A stretch of DNA of 64,000 bases from Vibrio breoganii. Lineage in GTDB: Bacteria; Pseudomonadota; Gammaproteobacteria; Enterobacterales; Vibrionaceae. The stretch covers positions 124,001 to 188,000 of the forward strand of contig NZ_CP016178.1 in assembly GCF_001677275.1 (NCBI RefSeq), in the 5' to 3' direction. The notes beneath the pieces are model-generated. The model was not told the origin of the DNA, ran no database searches, and saw only the letters and a program-made list of their open reading frames with translations. Position numbers and translations under genes: made by a program. The first letter of the stretch is position 1. Each line of letters opens with the position of its first letter. Of this stretch, positions 28,956 through 37,318 are shown one piece after another.

Positions 28956-30383
28956 ATGCACCTTATTAACAATAAAAAACTGCTCTCTTTTATGGTTTCA
29001 GAGTCAGACAATAGCATTGCCGTTAACAACCCTGCGACCGGTGAGTGCATTGGTTATGCGCCAATCACGTCAAAAGCTGAGATCCTTGATGCTATTGAGC
29101 GTTCTAAGTTGGCTCAGCAGTCTTGGGCTCAACAATCAGCAAAAGCGCGTTCTGCTGTGCTGCAGCAGTGGTATCAATTGCTTCTCGACAATCAAGATGA
29201 CCTTGCTCGTCTAATGACCCTTGAACAGGGTAAGCCGTTAGCTGAGGCTAAGGGTGAGGTTATGTACGGTGCTAGCTTTATCCAGTGGTTTGCTGAAGAA
29301 GCCAAACGCACCTATGGCGAGACTATCCCTGCGCCAAGTGGAGACAAACGCCTTCTTACCATTCGACAACCCGTAGGTGTAACCACGGCGATTACGCCAT
29401 GGAACTTCCCTATTGCGATGATTACGCGCAAAGCGGCCCCAGCTTTAGCTGCGGGATGTAGCATGTTGATCAAGCCTGCTGAGGATACGCCACTGTCTGC
29501 GTTTGCTATTGCAGAGCTCGCTTATGAGGCTGGCGTACCAAGAGATCTACTCATCATAGTGCTAGGTAAACAAGCGGCAGAAGTAGGGGATATCTTCACA
29601 ACTCACCCAACAATACGCAAGCTTTCCTTTACCGGCTCTACCCGTGTTGGTCGACTCTTGATGCAGCAAAGTGCTCAGGATGTGAAGCGCACTTCTATGG
29701 AACTTGGCGGTAATGCCCCTTTTATTGTGTTTGACGATGCTGATATCGATAGCGCAGTAGCTGGAGCTATGGTGTCTAAATTCAGAAACGCGGGACAAAC
29801 CTGTGTGTGTGCCAACCGATTCTATGTACATAGCAAGGTTTATGATGCGTTTGTTGAAAAGCTCGATGAAGCCGTTCGCGGCCTCAAAGTCGGCAATGGT
29901 TTGGAAGACGGCATCAATATTGGGCCTGTCATTAATCAGGCAGCAAAAAACAACATTCAATCGCTATTAAACAAGGCTATTGAACAAGGTGCAGAGCCAA
30001 CGTCACCTGTACAAGATCTTTCGGGTTTATATCTACAGCCTGTGGTGCTGAAAAATGTTAAGCACAACATGGATATCGTCTCTCAAGAGATCTTCGGGCC
30101 TATTGCTCCAGTGATCAGTTTTGATACGGATGAAGAACTTATCGAGATGGCCAACGATACGATCTACGGCCTAGCTTCCTATTTCTATAGCCAAAACGTG
30201 CACCGTGTTTGGAAAGTAGCCGAAGCGCTGCAATACGGCATGGTCGGCATTAACGATGGAATAATTTCTACAGAGGTCGCGCCTTTTGGCGGGGTCAAAC
30301 AATCTGGTATTGGACGTGAAGGTGCTAAGCAAGGCATTGATGAATACATGGACATCAAATACCTATGTTTCGGCGGCAATTAA
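28956..30383 (+). CDS. gabD: succinate-semialdehyde dehydrogenase (GabD type)
   Basis: The 475-residue aldehyde dehydrogenase carries ITPWNFPIAMITRKAAPALAAGCSMLIKPAEDTPLSAFA, SMELGGNAPFIVFDDADI (Glu) and GQTCVCANRFYVHS (Cys), all GabD-type sequences. It oxidises succinate semialdehyde, made from GABA by the next gene product, to succinate. The N-terminus is some 15 residues shorter than usual before NPATGECIGY, so a few family residues are missing or altered. It lies 45 nt after aguA and 15 nt before puuE. Confidence 0.88.
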   Translation: MHLINNKKLLSFMVSESDNSIAVNNPATGECIGYAPITSKAEILDAIERSKLAQQSWAQQSAKARSAVLQQWYQLLLDNQDDLARLMTLEQGKPLAEAKGEVMYGASFIQWFAEEAKRTYGETIPAPSGDKRLLTIRQPVGVTTAITPWNFPIAMITRKAAPALAAGCSMLIKPAEDTPLSAFAIAELAYEAGVPRDLLIIVLGKQAAEVGDIFTTHPTIRKLSFTGSTRVGRLLMQQSAQDVKRTSMELGGNAPFIVFDDADIDSAVAGAMVSKFRNAGQTCVCANRFYVHSKVYDAFVEKLDEAVRGLKVGNGLEDGINIGPVINQAAKNNIQSLLNKAIEQGAEPTSPVQDLSGLYLQPVVLKNVKHNMDIVSQEIFGPIAPVISFDTDEELIEMANDTIYGLASYFYSQNVHRVWKVAEALQYGMVGINDGIISTEVAPFGGVKQSGIGREGAKQGIDEYMDIKYLCFGGN

Positions 30384-30398
30384 TAAAGGGATAGAACA

Positions 30399-31676
30399 AT
30401 GACCAATCAACAGCTACACCAAAGAAGAAGCCAAGTTATCGCCCAAGGCATGGGCGCTGTATACCCACTCTATGTAGAGCGTGCTGAGAATGCACATGTG
30501 TGGGATGTAGAAGGAAATAAATACATTGATTTTGCCGCTGGCATTGCAGTAACCAATACAGGGCACTCTCACCCTCGAATTACTGAAGCTGTAAAAAATC
30601 AGTTGGACAATTTCTCTCATACTTGTGCAATGGTGACCCCTTACGCTCCCTTTATTGAACTTGCTGAAAAACTGACTCAATTGGTTCCAGGCGACTCTGA
30701 GAAGAAAGCGATCTTCTTAACCACAGGTGCTGAGGCTGTTGAGAACGCGGTGAAGATTGCTCGCGCAAAAACTGGACGTAGTGGTGTTATTGCATTCAAG
30801 GGTGGCTTTCACGGCAGAACCAATCTGACGATGGGACTCACAGGTAAGATTGCACCTTACAAAGCAGGCTTTGGTCCATTCCCTGGTGAGATCTTCCATG
30901 CGCCTTACCCTAATGCATTCCATGGTATTACCGTTGAGCAAAGCATGCAGGCACTGGAAGATTTGTTTAGCTGCGATATCGAGCCTTCACGTGTTGCTGC
31001 GATTATTTTTGAGCCAGTGCAAGGCGAGGGTGGTTTTTACAAAGCGCCGGCCGAGTTTGCACAGGCACTGCGTCAGCTATGTGACAAACACGGCATTGCA
31101 CTGATTGCCGATGAAATTCAAACGGGCTTTGCGCGTACAGGTAAGATGTTCGCAACAGAGCACTTGGGCATTGAACCGGATATGATGACCTTAGCTAAGG
31201 GCATTGCAGGCGGTTTCCCTATCTCTGCTGTTGTAGGTAAGTCTGAAATCATGGACGCGGCGCAACCAGGCGGTTTAGGCGGCACGTATGCAGGTTCACC
31301 GTTGGCGTGTGTCGCTGGCTTAGAAGTTCTGAAAATCATTGAAGAAGAAGACTTGTGCAACAAGGCGAAGGGTATTGGTGAGATAGTGAATGCTCATATG
31401 ACCAAGCTTCAGCAGCAAGTTCCTTCTATCGGTGAGGTTCGTACTATTGGCGCGATGATGGCCGTTGAGTTTACAGACCCTCAAACCGGCGCCCCTCTTC
31501 CAGAAGTGACCAAAGCGGTCATTGGCAAGGCTCAAGAAAATGGCGTTATCTTGCTATCTTGCGGCGTGAAGGCAAACGTTGTGCGCTTGTTGCCACCGTT
31601 GACCATAGAGTCAGAAGTGTTGGTTGAAGGTCTACAAAAGCTAGAGAATATTATCTTAGAAGTGACTCAGTCTTAG
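30399..31676 (+). CDS. puuE: 4-aminobutyrate aminotransferase
   Basis: The 425-residue class III PLP-dependent aminotransferase has FAAGIAVTNTGHSHPRI, FHGRTNLTMGLTG, EPVQGEGGFYKAP, IADEIQTGFARTGKMFA and the Schiff-base Lys in MMTLAKGIAGGFPISAV. It moves the amino group of GABA to 2-oxoglutarate, giving succinate semialdehyde for the preceding dehydrogenase. It closes the plus-strand polyamine operon. GabT and PuuE are not separable by sequence alone; the location supports PuuE. Confidence 0.9.
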   Translation: MTNQQLHQRRSQVIAQGMGAVYPLYVERAENAHVWDVEGNKYIDFAAGIAVTNTGHSHPRITEAVKNQLDNFSHTCAMVTPYAPFIELAEKLTQLVPGDSEKKAIFLTTGAEAVENAVKIARAKTGRSGVIAFKGGFHGRTNLTMGLTGKIAPYKAGFGPFPGEIFHAPYPNAFHGITVEQSMQALEDLFSCDIEPSRVAAIIFEPVQGEGGFYKAPAEFAQALRQLCDKHGIALIADEIQTGFARTGKMFATEHLGIEPDMMTLAKGIAGGFPISAVVGKSEIMDAAQPGGLGGTYAGSPLACVAGLEVLKIIEEEDLCNKAKGIGEIVNAHMTKLQQQVPSIGEVRTIGAMMAVEFTDPQTGAPLPEVTKAVIGKAQENGVILLSCGVKANVVRLLPPLTIESEVLVEGLQKLENIILEVTQS

Positions 31677-31718
31677 ATTGTTTCTTGCTTAAAGCGGTAG
31701 CATAAAACTATTGATTAG

Positions 31719-31745
31719 AGCCCAGTTCATCACTGGGCTTTTTAT
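31719..31745 (+). terminator. intrinsic terminator after puuE
   Basis: AGCCCAGT (31719-31726) pairs with ACTGGGCT (31732-31739) around a 5-nt loop and is followed by TTTTTATT. It ends the polyamine operon 42 nt after the puuE stop. Confidence 0.88.
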
Positions 31746-31748
31746 TAC

Positions 31749-31997
31749 CTATACTTCAGAGCAGTTCGATATTGACGAAATCATCGCCTCTCTGCGTACC
31801 TCTAAGATCTCTTCAATCATGGTGCTTTTAGCCTTCATACCAAAGTGGTTCGCATAGTTGTGGATCTTACTTATCTCTTCCGATTTCAGCTGATACACCT
31901 CTTGTTTAAGGCGCGCATTGGCTTCGCTTTTGATCAAACCTTGCTGCTGAAGTAGTTGAATAATTTGCGTATCTAATGGGTGTTTTTTCTTAATCAT
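31749..31997 (-). CDS. hypothetical small helical protein
   Basis: The 82-residue charged, probably all-helical protein starts MIKKKHPLDTQIIQLLQQQGLI. It has a heptad-like middle (EANARLKQEVYQLKSEEISKIHNYANHF) and no signal peptide or membrane segment. I do not recognise a family. The ribosome site is weak. Its stop lies four bases beyond the puuE terminator, facing that operon. Confidence 0.5.
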   Translation of the reverse strand: MIKKKHPLDTQIIQLLQQQGLIKSEANARLKQEVYQLKSEEISKIHNYANHFGMKAKSTMIEEILEVRREAMISSISNCSEV

Positions 31998-32355
31998 AGG
32001 GTTATTGAATCAAGTTATTAGAAGGTGAAACTTATCGTTCTTATTGTGTGTGAGGCATGTTATGAGGCATTGATTGCACTAGTGTTGCGTTTTTATTTTC
32101 ATCGCTCTATCTGCGGATTGCGCTCACAAAAAATCTAGAGGTTGGCTTTACGACGCTTTTAAAAGCACTGAGCCTAATGGCAATTACCGCCACAAGATAA
32201 TGACTTAGATTAATATCTGATATAACTCGGCTTTGCATGGTTTAGTCCTACAAAACGTATTCATTAGCGGTAGAAGAGATGGGGTAGTCTGAGTGAAATT
32301 AGAGCGATTCATAAGTTGAACGCTCTGCGACATACAAACATCTTAGGTATTTTCT
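31998..32355. other. intergenic region, no feature recognised
   Basis: 358 bp between the divergent small protein and lipoprotein genes. Frames are short and closed in all six readings. No clear terminator, operator dyad or RNA motif was found, so it presumably holds the two promoters. Confidence 0.4.
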
Positions 32356-32724
32356 ATGAAATTAAAGGCAATGTTAGCGTCGCTTTTGCTTACGCTCGTA
32401 TTCACGGGATGCGCCAAAACCACTGTGGTAACCAGCGATCAAGCGTCAAAGGTACAAGTGCTGTATACGGTGCCAAGTCAGCAGCAATATGAAGAGTTAG
32501 GGCTGGTTTCAACCCAAACAGGACAAACCATTTTTCATGACAGAAGCAATGAAGGCATGTTGATTAAGCTACAAGAAAAGGCTTATAAAATGGGTGCAGA
32601 TGCCATCATAGTGCGATCGGTTGATGAGAGCACATGGGGCTTTGTGGGTGATAACAGTACGGGGTATACAAAGGGTAAAGCTACAGCTGTTGCAATAAAG
32701 TTTAAGCAGTCTCCAAGGTCCTGA
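32356..32724 (+). CDS. small lipoprotein of unknown function
   Basis: The 122-residue precursor has a lipoprotein signal peptide ending in the lipobox LVFTGC (Cys at residue 19), followed by AKTTVVTSDQASKVQVLYTVPSQQQYEELGLVST. The later stretch LQEKAYKMGADAIIVRSVDE resembles small outer-membrane-linked lipoproteins that carry a YjfN/RcsF-like alpha-beta domain, but the match is loose. It stands alone, followed at once by palindromic repeats that begin inside its last codons. Confidence 0.75.
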   Translation: MKLKAMLASLLLTLVFTGCAKTTVVTSDQASKVQVLYTVPSQQQYEELGLVSTQTGQTIFHDRSNEGMLIKLQEKAYKMGADAIIVRSVDESTWGFVGDNSTGYTKGKATAVAIKFKQSPRS

Positions 32725-33026
32725 TTTTCATCAGGATGACGCAAGGTTCCGCCGGAGCCGATAATTGACGTCATATTTGAGAATACGGAGTTGTGGTCCA
32801 GTATACCGGCCCGGCAGAACCTTAGGGTACACATAATTGACTAAGGCATCCTCTAAGATCCTGATTTTCATCAGGATGACGGTACCTTTTTTTGCTGTTG
32901 GTAAGTCATACTAGAAACATAATAATGGCGTCATTCTGGAGAATACGAAGTATTCATCCTGAATCTTGGGGCGCACATTATTGACTAAGGTATTCTCCAA
33001 GATCCTGATTTTCATCAGGATGACGA
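32712..33026. repeat. cluster of palindromic intergenic units
   Basis: The 19-bp core CCTGATTTTCATCAGGATG occurs three times (about 32720, 32860 and 33003). Each copy folds as CCTGAT/ATCAGG. Between copies, two related stretches starting GACGTCAT or GGCGTCAT, followed by GAGAATACG and then TTGACTAAGG, give units of about 97-115 bp ending in ATGACG. No reading frame is present. These look like dispersed extragenic palindromes and share ends and the AATCTTGG motif with the tandem units near 59.6-60.1 kb. Confidence 0.75.
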
Positions 33027-33042
33027 CGCTTTTTGTGTATTC

Positions 33043-33084
33043 TGGTAGCTGGTAGCTGGTAGCTGGTAGCTGGTAGCTGGTAGC
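33043..33084. repeat. heptamer tandem repeat (TGGTAGC) x6
   Basis: Six perfect TGGTAGC copies run from 33043 to 33084, then decay. The array touches the stop codon of the minus-strand VOC gene, so length changes would alter only its 3' untranslated part. Confidence 0.9.
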
Positions 33085-33464
33085 TAGTGCATGGAGTGTA
33101 AGCCAAACATATTGCCTTCGGTATCTGTGGCTAGCGTCATAAAGCCGTATTCACCAATGGCCATTTTTGACTGTTGGATGCTACCACCAGAACTGACAAC
33201 CCTCGCTTCCTCTATGGCACAGTCTTCACAAGAGAAATATACCAAGGTTCCGCCAGCACCGGCTGATACGCCGTTCATCTTAGCCAGCGCACCTGTGACG
33301 CCGTATTGCTCCATGTTAGATGGAAAGCCCCACATTTCGATTTCATTGGCAGCAGGGTTATCCATTTTTTCTAACTGAACGTTAAATACGCTTTGGTAAA
33401 AAGCGATAGCTCTCGGCATATCATCAACATAGATTTCGAACCAAGCAACGGGATTTTTAACCAT
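33084..33464 (-). CDS. VOC superfamily (glyoxalase-like) protein
   Basis: The 126-residue protein starts MVKNPVAWFEIYVDDMPRAIAFYQSVF and ends EYGFMTLATDTEGNMFGLHSMH, the paired beta-alpha-beta-beta-beta pattern of a single-chain VOC domain. Members bind metal and act on small molecules or give resistance; a substrate cannot be proposed. It is a single gene, 73 nt downstream of the DUF336 gene on the same strand. Confidence 0.82.
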   Translation of the reverse strand: MVKNPVAWFEIYVDDMPRAIAFYQSVFNVQLEKMDNPAANEIEMWGFPSNMEQYGVTGALAKMNGVSAGAGGTLVYFSCEDCAIEEARVVSSGGSIQQSKMAIGEYGFMTLATDTEGNMFGLHSMH

Positions 33465-33537
33465 GACTCCATCTCCTATAACTGTGTTTGCGATTAAGCT
33501 TATGCATAAGTTGGGAGATTGTCAGTATTGAACGGGT

Positions 33538-33942
33538 TTAATCGGATGTCAGCAAAAATTGGCTCAGTACTTGCTTTGCAAGGGCTTCATCGTCACCCTC
33601 AGAAAGCCCACTGATGCCAATGCCACCAATAACCGCTCCGTCTTGTTCTATTGGCTGGCCGCCCATGAAGCCCGTGATCTTAGGATCTGTCCAGTAGCTG
33701 AGTTGTTTACCCGTTTCTCGAGCCCATGCTCCTAGGTTGCCACTTGGCTGTCTATCTCGTGCTGAGGTATAGGCCTTGTTTTGAGCAAGTAAGCCCGCTT
33801 GTACGCTAACGCCATCCATGCGTGAAAATGCCACGAGCTCCCCATGGGTGTCGCAGACACTGACAGCAATGGTGACCTCTTTCTGTGTGGCGATTTGCTC
33901 AGCCTTGTTGAGCAGTTGATGGGCTATCTTGTGGCTTAACAT
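33538..33942 (-). CDS. GlcG/HbpS-type (DUF336) protein
   Basis: The 134-residue protein has the DUF336 pattern: KAEQIATQKEVTIAVSVCDTHGELVAFSRMDGV, then AYTSARDR, GFMGGQPIEQDGAVIGGIGISGLSEGDDEALAKQVL. Family members include haem-binding HbpS and the glc-operon protein GlcG, and their roles are uncertain. It starts 12 nt after the aldo/keto reductase gene, so the two are probably co-transcribed. Confidence 0.85.
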   Translation of the reverse strand: MLSHKIAHQLLNKAEQIATQKEVTIAVSVCDTHGELVAFSRMDGVSVQAGLLAQNKAYTSARDRQPSGNLGAWARETGKQLSYWTDPKITGFMGGQPIEQDGAVIGGIGISGLSEGDDEALAKQVLSQFLLTSD

Positions 33943-33954
33943 GTGTTGCTCCTT

Positions 33955-34932
33955 CTATGGGATCTCATTACCTAAGCTCTTTTCAAGCAAGGTGAACCAT
34001 TGGCCATGAGTTAGCTTCACTTGATTGACCTGTGCACACGCCTTGATTCTATCTAAGTTCGTTGTGCCGATTACAGGTTGAATGTTAGCTGGGTGGCGCG
34101 TTAGAAACGAAAGAACAATCGCTTCACTGCTGACACCGTACTCTTCGGCAAGTTGGGCAACATATTGGGCGGTACTGCGCACAACTGCACACTCATCATT
34201 AAGACCTCGTTGGCTGAATTTCCCTTGAGCTAGAGAGCCCCAAGATTGCAACTGAACACCATTGGCTTGGCAGTATTCAATGGTGCCAGTGTCAAAATCA
34301 GCATGCTGACCTTGGTGGTTCTGAGCCATGATGCCACCTTGTACAAAATCCAGTTTTGCGAGGCTCATTTCCAGTTGGTTGATCACCAAGGGCTGATCTA
34401 GCGCGGATTGAAGATAGAGCATTTGATGCTGGTTCATGTTAGACACGCCAAAGAGCTTCACTTTGCCTGATTGATGCAGGTGAGCAAAGGCTTGAGCTAC
34501 TTCGTCGGTTTCCATTAATGGATCTGGGCGGTGAAGGAGCAAGGTATCCAGGTATTCAGTGTTAAGGCGGCGCAGGATATTCTCTACCGATTCCAAGATC
34601 CATTGTGATGAGAAGTCATAGCGCTTGGCTGCATCTTGGTCTGCAAATCGAATGCCACACTTTGATTGGAGATAGAGAGAGTCACGCAGACTAGGGTCTT
34701 GTTTGAGTGCCTCGCCAAAGGCTTGCTCTGCTTTACCAAAGGTATAGATATCAGCGTGGTCGAATAAGTTAATGCCACTTTCAAGGGCAGTATCAATGAT
34801 GGTGCGAGTTTGAGTCACATCGCTTGAGCTTACTGGTGCATCGTTCCATCCACCACCCAAACCCATACAGCCATAAGATAGCTGACTGACGTTAGGGAGA
34901 TAGGTAGCAAGTGGCAGGGCTGTATTGTTCAT
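33955..34932 (-). CDS. aldo/keto reductase (YdhF-like)
   Basis: The 325-residue NADPH-dependent oxidoreductase has the catalytic tetrad: Asp and Tyr in INLFDHADIYTFGKAEQAFGEAL, Lys in YLQSKCGIRF and His in DTLLLHRPDPLM. The cofactor end IQPVIGTTNLDRI is also present. It reduces carbonyls of unknown identity. It diverges from a LysR regulator gene, an arrangement suggesting that regulator controls it. Confidence 0.88.
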   Translation of the reverse strand: MNNTALPLATYLPNVSQLSYGCMGLGGGWNDAPVSSSDVTQTRTIIDTALESGINLFDHADIYTFGKAEQAFGEALKQDPSLRDSLYLQSKCGIRFADQDAAKRYDFSSQWILESVENILRRLNTEYLDTLLLHRPDPLMETDEVAQAFAHLHQSGKVKLFGVSNMNQHQMLYLQSALDQPLVINQLEMSLAKLDFVQGGIMAQNHQGQHADFDTGTIEYCQANGVQLQSWGSLAQGKFSQRGLNDECAVVRSTAQYVAQLAEEYGVSSEAIVLSFLTRHPANIQPVIGTTNLDRIKACAQVNQVKLTHGQWFTLLEKSLGNEIP

Positions 34933-35048
34933 TGTTGGCTCTTTTAGTCGTTAGATGGATACATTCTATTGTTCGCAACGAAAATGATAAGAGCCTATCT
35001 ACGAACTCATTGTTCGCTATAATGAATAAAGTGATAGGTGGAGGGCGA
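34933..35048. promoter_or_regulatory. divergent promoter region with repeated ATTGTTCGC
   Basis: ATTGTTCGC occurs at 34968-34976 and 35009-35017, 41 bp apart in the same orientation; the first copy continues into TTCG-CAA-CGAA, a short dyad. The gap between a LysR gene and the gene it faces usually holds the regulator's sites, so these are candidates. Confidence 0.4.
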
Positions 35049-35930
35049 ATGAACGAACATAAGCGAATAGAGCGTTTGATGCTCTTTGTTGAGCTAGGTA
35101 AACAGCTTAACTTCTCTCGAGCAGCGGAAGCCCTTGGTATTTCAAGAAGTTATCTTTCGGAGCAAATAAAGAAGCTAGAGAGTGAGCTTCAGGCGCCATT
35201 AGTAATAAGGACAACACGCAGCGTACGTTTAACTCCGGAAGGAGAGCGGGCGTATCAGCAAGGGTTGAGCATTCGTAGCGCTGTGCTTGATCTGGAGAGA
35301 AACCTTAATAGCGAACACAGTGAGATTTCAGGACTGCTACGTCTTACTGCGCCGAAAATGTTTGCGGAATCCATCTTGATGGGACTTTGTCGAGCGTTCA
35401 AACAGCGGCATCCCGAGATAACATTTGAAATCAACTCCAGCTATCAGTCATTTAATCTCAACCAAACGGATATCGATCTAGCGTTTCGCGCCACTCAATC
35501 TCCACCTGAGGATATGGTGGCCTATCGACTGTTTGATTATCAGCACTGGCTGGTGGCATCGCCTAAGTATTTGCAAAGCTTTGGCGCTGTTGAACGAATT
35601 GAAGATCTTGATAAGCACCAATGCTTAACGACGTTACATCAGCGAACTTGGCCGTTGAAAACGACAGAGGTAGAAGTGAGCGGTTGGATGGCAAGTAATG
35701 ACAATCGTATGCTTCGAGAGTTTGCATTAAAAGATGAGGGCATTGTGCGTATCGCCAGCTATTTTGTTGAAAACGATGTGAAAAATGGGGTACTCGAACA
35801 GGTACTGGCAGAAGAAACCTCTGATGCGTTCAACTCTTTATATATGGTGTATCCGCAGCTGATTTATCCATCGGCTAAGTTGAAGGCTTTTGTTGAGTTT
35901 GTAAAACTTAACGTCAGCACTCGTCAGTGA
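35049..35930 (+). CDS. LysR family transcriptional regulator
   Basis: The 293-residue protein has the N-terminal winged helix-turn-helix (LNFSRAAEALGISRSYLSEQIKKLESELQAPLVIRTTRSVRLTPEG, about residues 20-65) and a periplasmic-binding-like effector domain. It belongs to the group related to DhmR/CrgA-type LysR proteins. ATG 35049 with GGAGGGCG upstream is preferred to a frame starting at 34911 that would cover the promoter. It diverges from the aldo/keto reductase operon. Its last 17 nt overlap the pilin gene on the other strand. Confidence 0.88.
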   Translation: MNEHKRIERLMLFVELGKQLNFSRAAEALGISRSYLSEQIKKLESELQAPLVIRTTRSVRLTPEGERAYQQGLSIRSAVLDLERNLNSEHSEISGLLRLTAPKMFAESILMGLCRAFKQRHPEITFEINSSYQSFNLNQTDIDLAFRATQSPPEDMVAYRLFDYQHWLVASPKYLQSFGAVERIEDLDKHQCLTTLHQRTWPLKTTEVEVSGWMASNDNRMLREFALKDEGIVRIASYFVENDVKNGVLEQVLAEETSDAFNSLYMVYPQLIYPSAKLKAFVEFVKLNVSTRQ

Positions 35931-36441
35931 GGACGGTGATAGTTGGGGGCGCACTATTCCTATACTGCACCTGACAACCAAAGGTGGCACTCTTTTGGTC
36001 ATAGTCATGGCTAAAGAAGATATTTATCTCTTTTAAAGAGCTGCGTTTATCAATGAATAGCGGTGCTGCATTTCTATTTTTGCTTGCGGTATCTCTATCC
36101 ACTGAGTCAATGTCTAGCCAGGCCTGTACTTGCTTGTTGAGATCAGGAAAACTCACCGTAGAGTCAATGGTAGGGTAGCCTTCGAACAAGAGGACGTTAA
36201 CGCCATTGAGTGTTATTTGGCTTTCTCCTTGGTCAGTCCCTGCGAGTACAGCTTTGGTATGAACTATCTCGATAGCACTGGTCATTGCTGCTGCTACTTC
36301 TCGTAGGCTGGCGATTTTAGTGTCGACGCGATAATCAGAATATTTTGCAGAGGCGATGAGCCCAAGGATAGCAAGCAATACCAAAACGATTACCAGTTCA
36401 ATTAAAGTAAAACCTTTGTGCCTAAAAGATAATGATTTCAT
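35914..36441 (-). CDS. orphan type IV prepilin-like protein
   Basis: The 175-residue protein has a class III signal: a short basic leader RHKG, then FTLIELVIVLVLLAILGLIASAKYSDYR with Glu at position +5, the site used by the prepilin peptidase and methyltransferase. The C-terminal part has a Cys pair (TFGCQVQY ... TDEC) forming a D-loop, as in MSHA-type pilins. No assembly genes are nearby, so it must rely on machinery elsewhere. It overlaps the LysR gene end by 17 nt on the opposite strand. Confidence 0.85.
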   Translation of the reverse strand: MKSLSFRHKGFTLIELVIVLVLLAILGLIASAKYSDYRVDTKIASLREVAAAMTSAIEIVHTKAVLAGTDQGESQITLNGVNVLLFEGYPTIDSTVSFPDLNKQVQAWLDIDSVDRDTASKNRNAAPLFIDKRSSLKEINIFFSHDYDQKSATFGCQVQYRNSAPPTITVLTDEC

Positions 36442-36622
36442 GCTGTTTACTACGACTCGCTTACCAACGATTGTAGAATACTACCGCTCAATACGTATGT
36501 CATCCCATATATATTTACAGTGTAAATGTTCTGCGAAATCTTGATAACAGTAATTCGTGTAGGGTACGAATATATGATAGAGTCTTGAGCATCATACTTG
36601 ATAGGTATTAGACGGGATTATT

Positions 36623-37099
36623 ATGGCGAGAATTACCCAGAAACAAAAAGAAGAAAACCTAGCTAAATATAACGCGCTGATTGTTAAGGTCTTCCTTGCA
36701 GAAGGTTGGGAAAGCGTTACCTATGACCGACTAGCAAAAGAGACGGGCCTAAGAAAGAGTACCTTGCAGGGTTACTATCCTTCAAATCGTGAGTTTTCGA
36801 TGGCATTGCAAGGCAAGATTCTACCTATCATCATGTCCTGTCTTGATTTCTCATCGCGAGAAGCATTCATTCAATCTTGGGAGAAGGGGCTAACCGAAAC
36901 TCAGTTCTCCATGGTGATCAGAATGTTTGTGGCGAATGCAGCCAAAACAGAGTCTAACCCTTCAACCCAAAGAGGCGTTTTGAAGCTCATCGAGATTATT
37001 TCAGAGCACCTTCCGGATGAAGACGCTCATGAGATGATTGATTTGGTTATGGGTAAGTCCGTTATGCGACTATTGTTTGATGCAGAGGTATCAGCGTAG
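36623..37099 (+). CDS. TetR family transcriptional regulator
   Basis: The 158-residue protein has an N-terminal helix-turn-helix (WESVTYDRLAKETGLRKSTLQGYYPSNREFSMAL, about residues 28-62), followed by a helical ligand domain shorter than usual. The YDRLAKETGLRKSTLQGYY recognition helix is clear. It lies about 220 nt before codB on the same strand, which could mean local control, though that is not shown. Confidence 0.8.
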   Translation: MARITQKQKEENLAKYNALIVKVFLAEGWESVTYDRLAKETGLRKSTLQGYYPSNREFSMALQGKILPIIMSCLDFSSREAFIQSWEKGLTETQFSMVIRMFVANAAKTESNPSTQRGVLKLIEIISEHLPDEDAHEMIDLVMGKSVMRLLFDAEVSA

Positions 37100-37197
37100 T
37101 TTTTAGTGCCACGAACGCTTCTACGCTCAAAACTAAAAATAAGTTTTCGAGATATGTAACTTGCTGTTTCTTAATGTTTTTGTGATATATAATTTCT

Positions 37198-37213
37198 GAG
37201 CAAACGTTTAGCT
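37198..37213 (+). promoter_or_regulatory. PurR-like operator upstream of codBA
   Basis: GAGCAAACGTTTAGCT resembles the PurR palindrome ACGCAAACGTTTGCGT, keeping the central GCAAACGTTT core. It is 106 bp upstream of the codB start. In E. coli the codBA operon is under PurR, so the same control is plausible here. Confidence 0.5.
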
Positions 37214-37318
37214 AGTTAAAAACTCATTGACTCTGTGGTTTATATCAACATAATACCGCCCGTTTGCGTGAAAATTGCGCACACATAATTTTTTTGAATG
37301 TGTAGTACGGAGAGTAAA

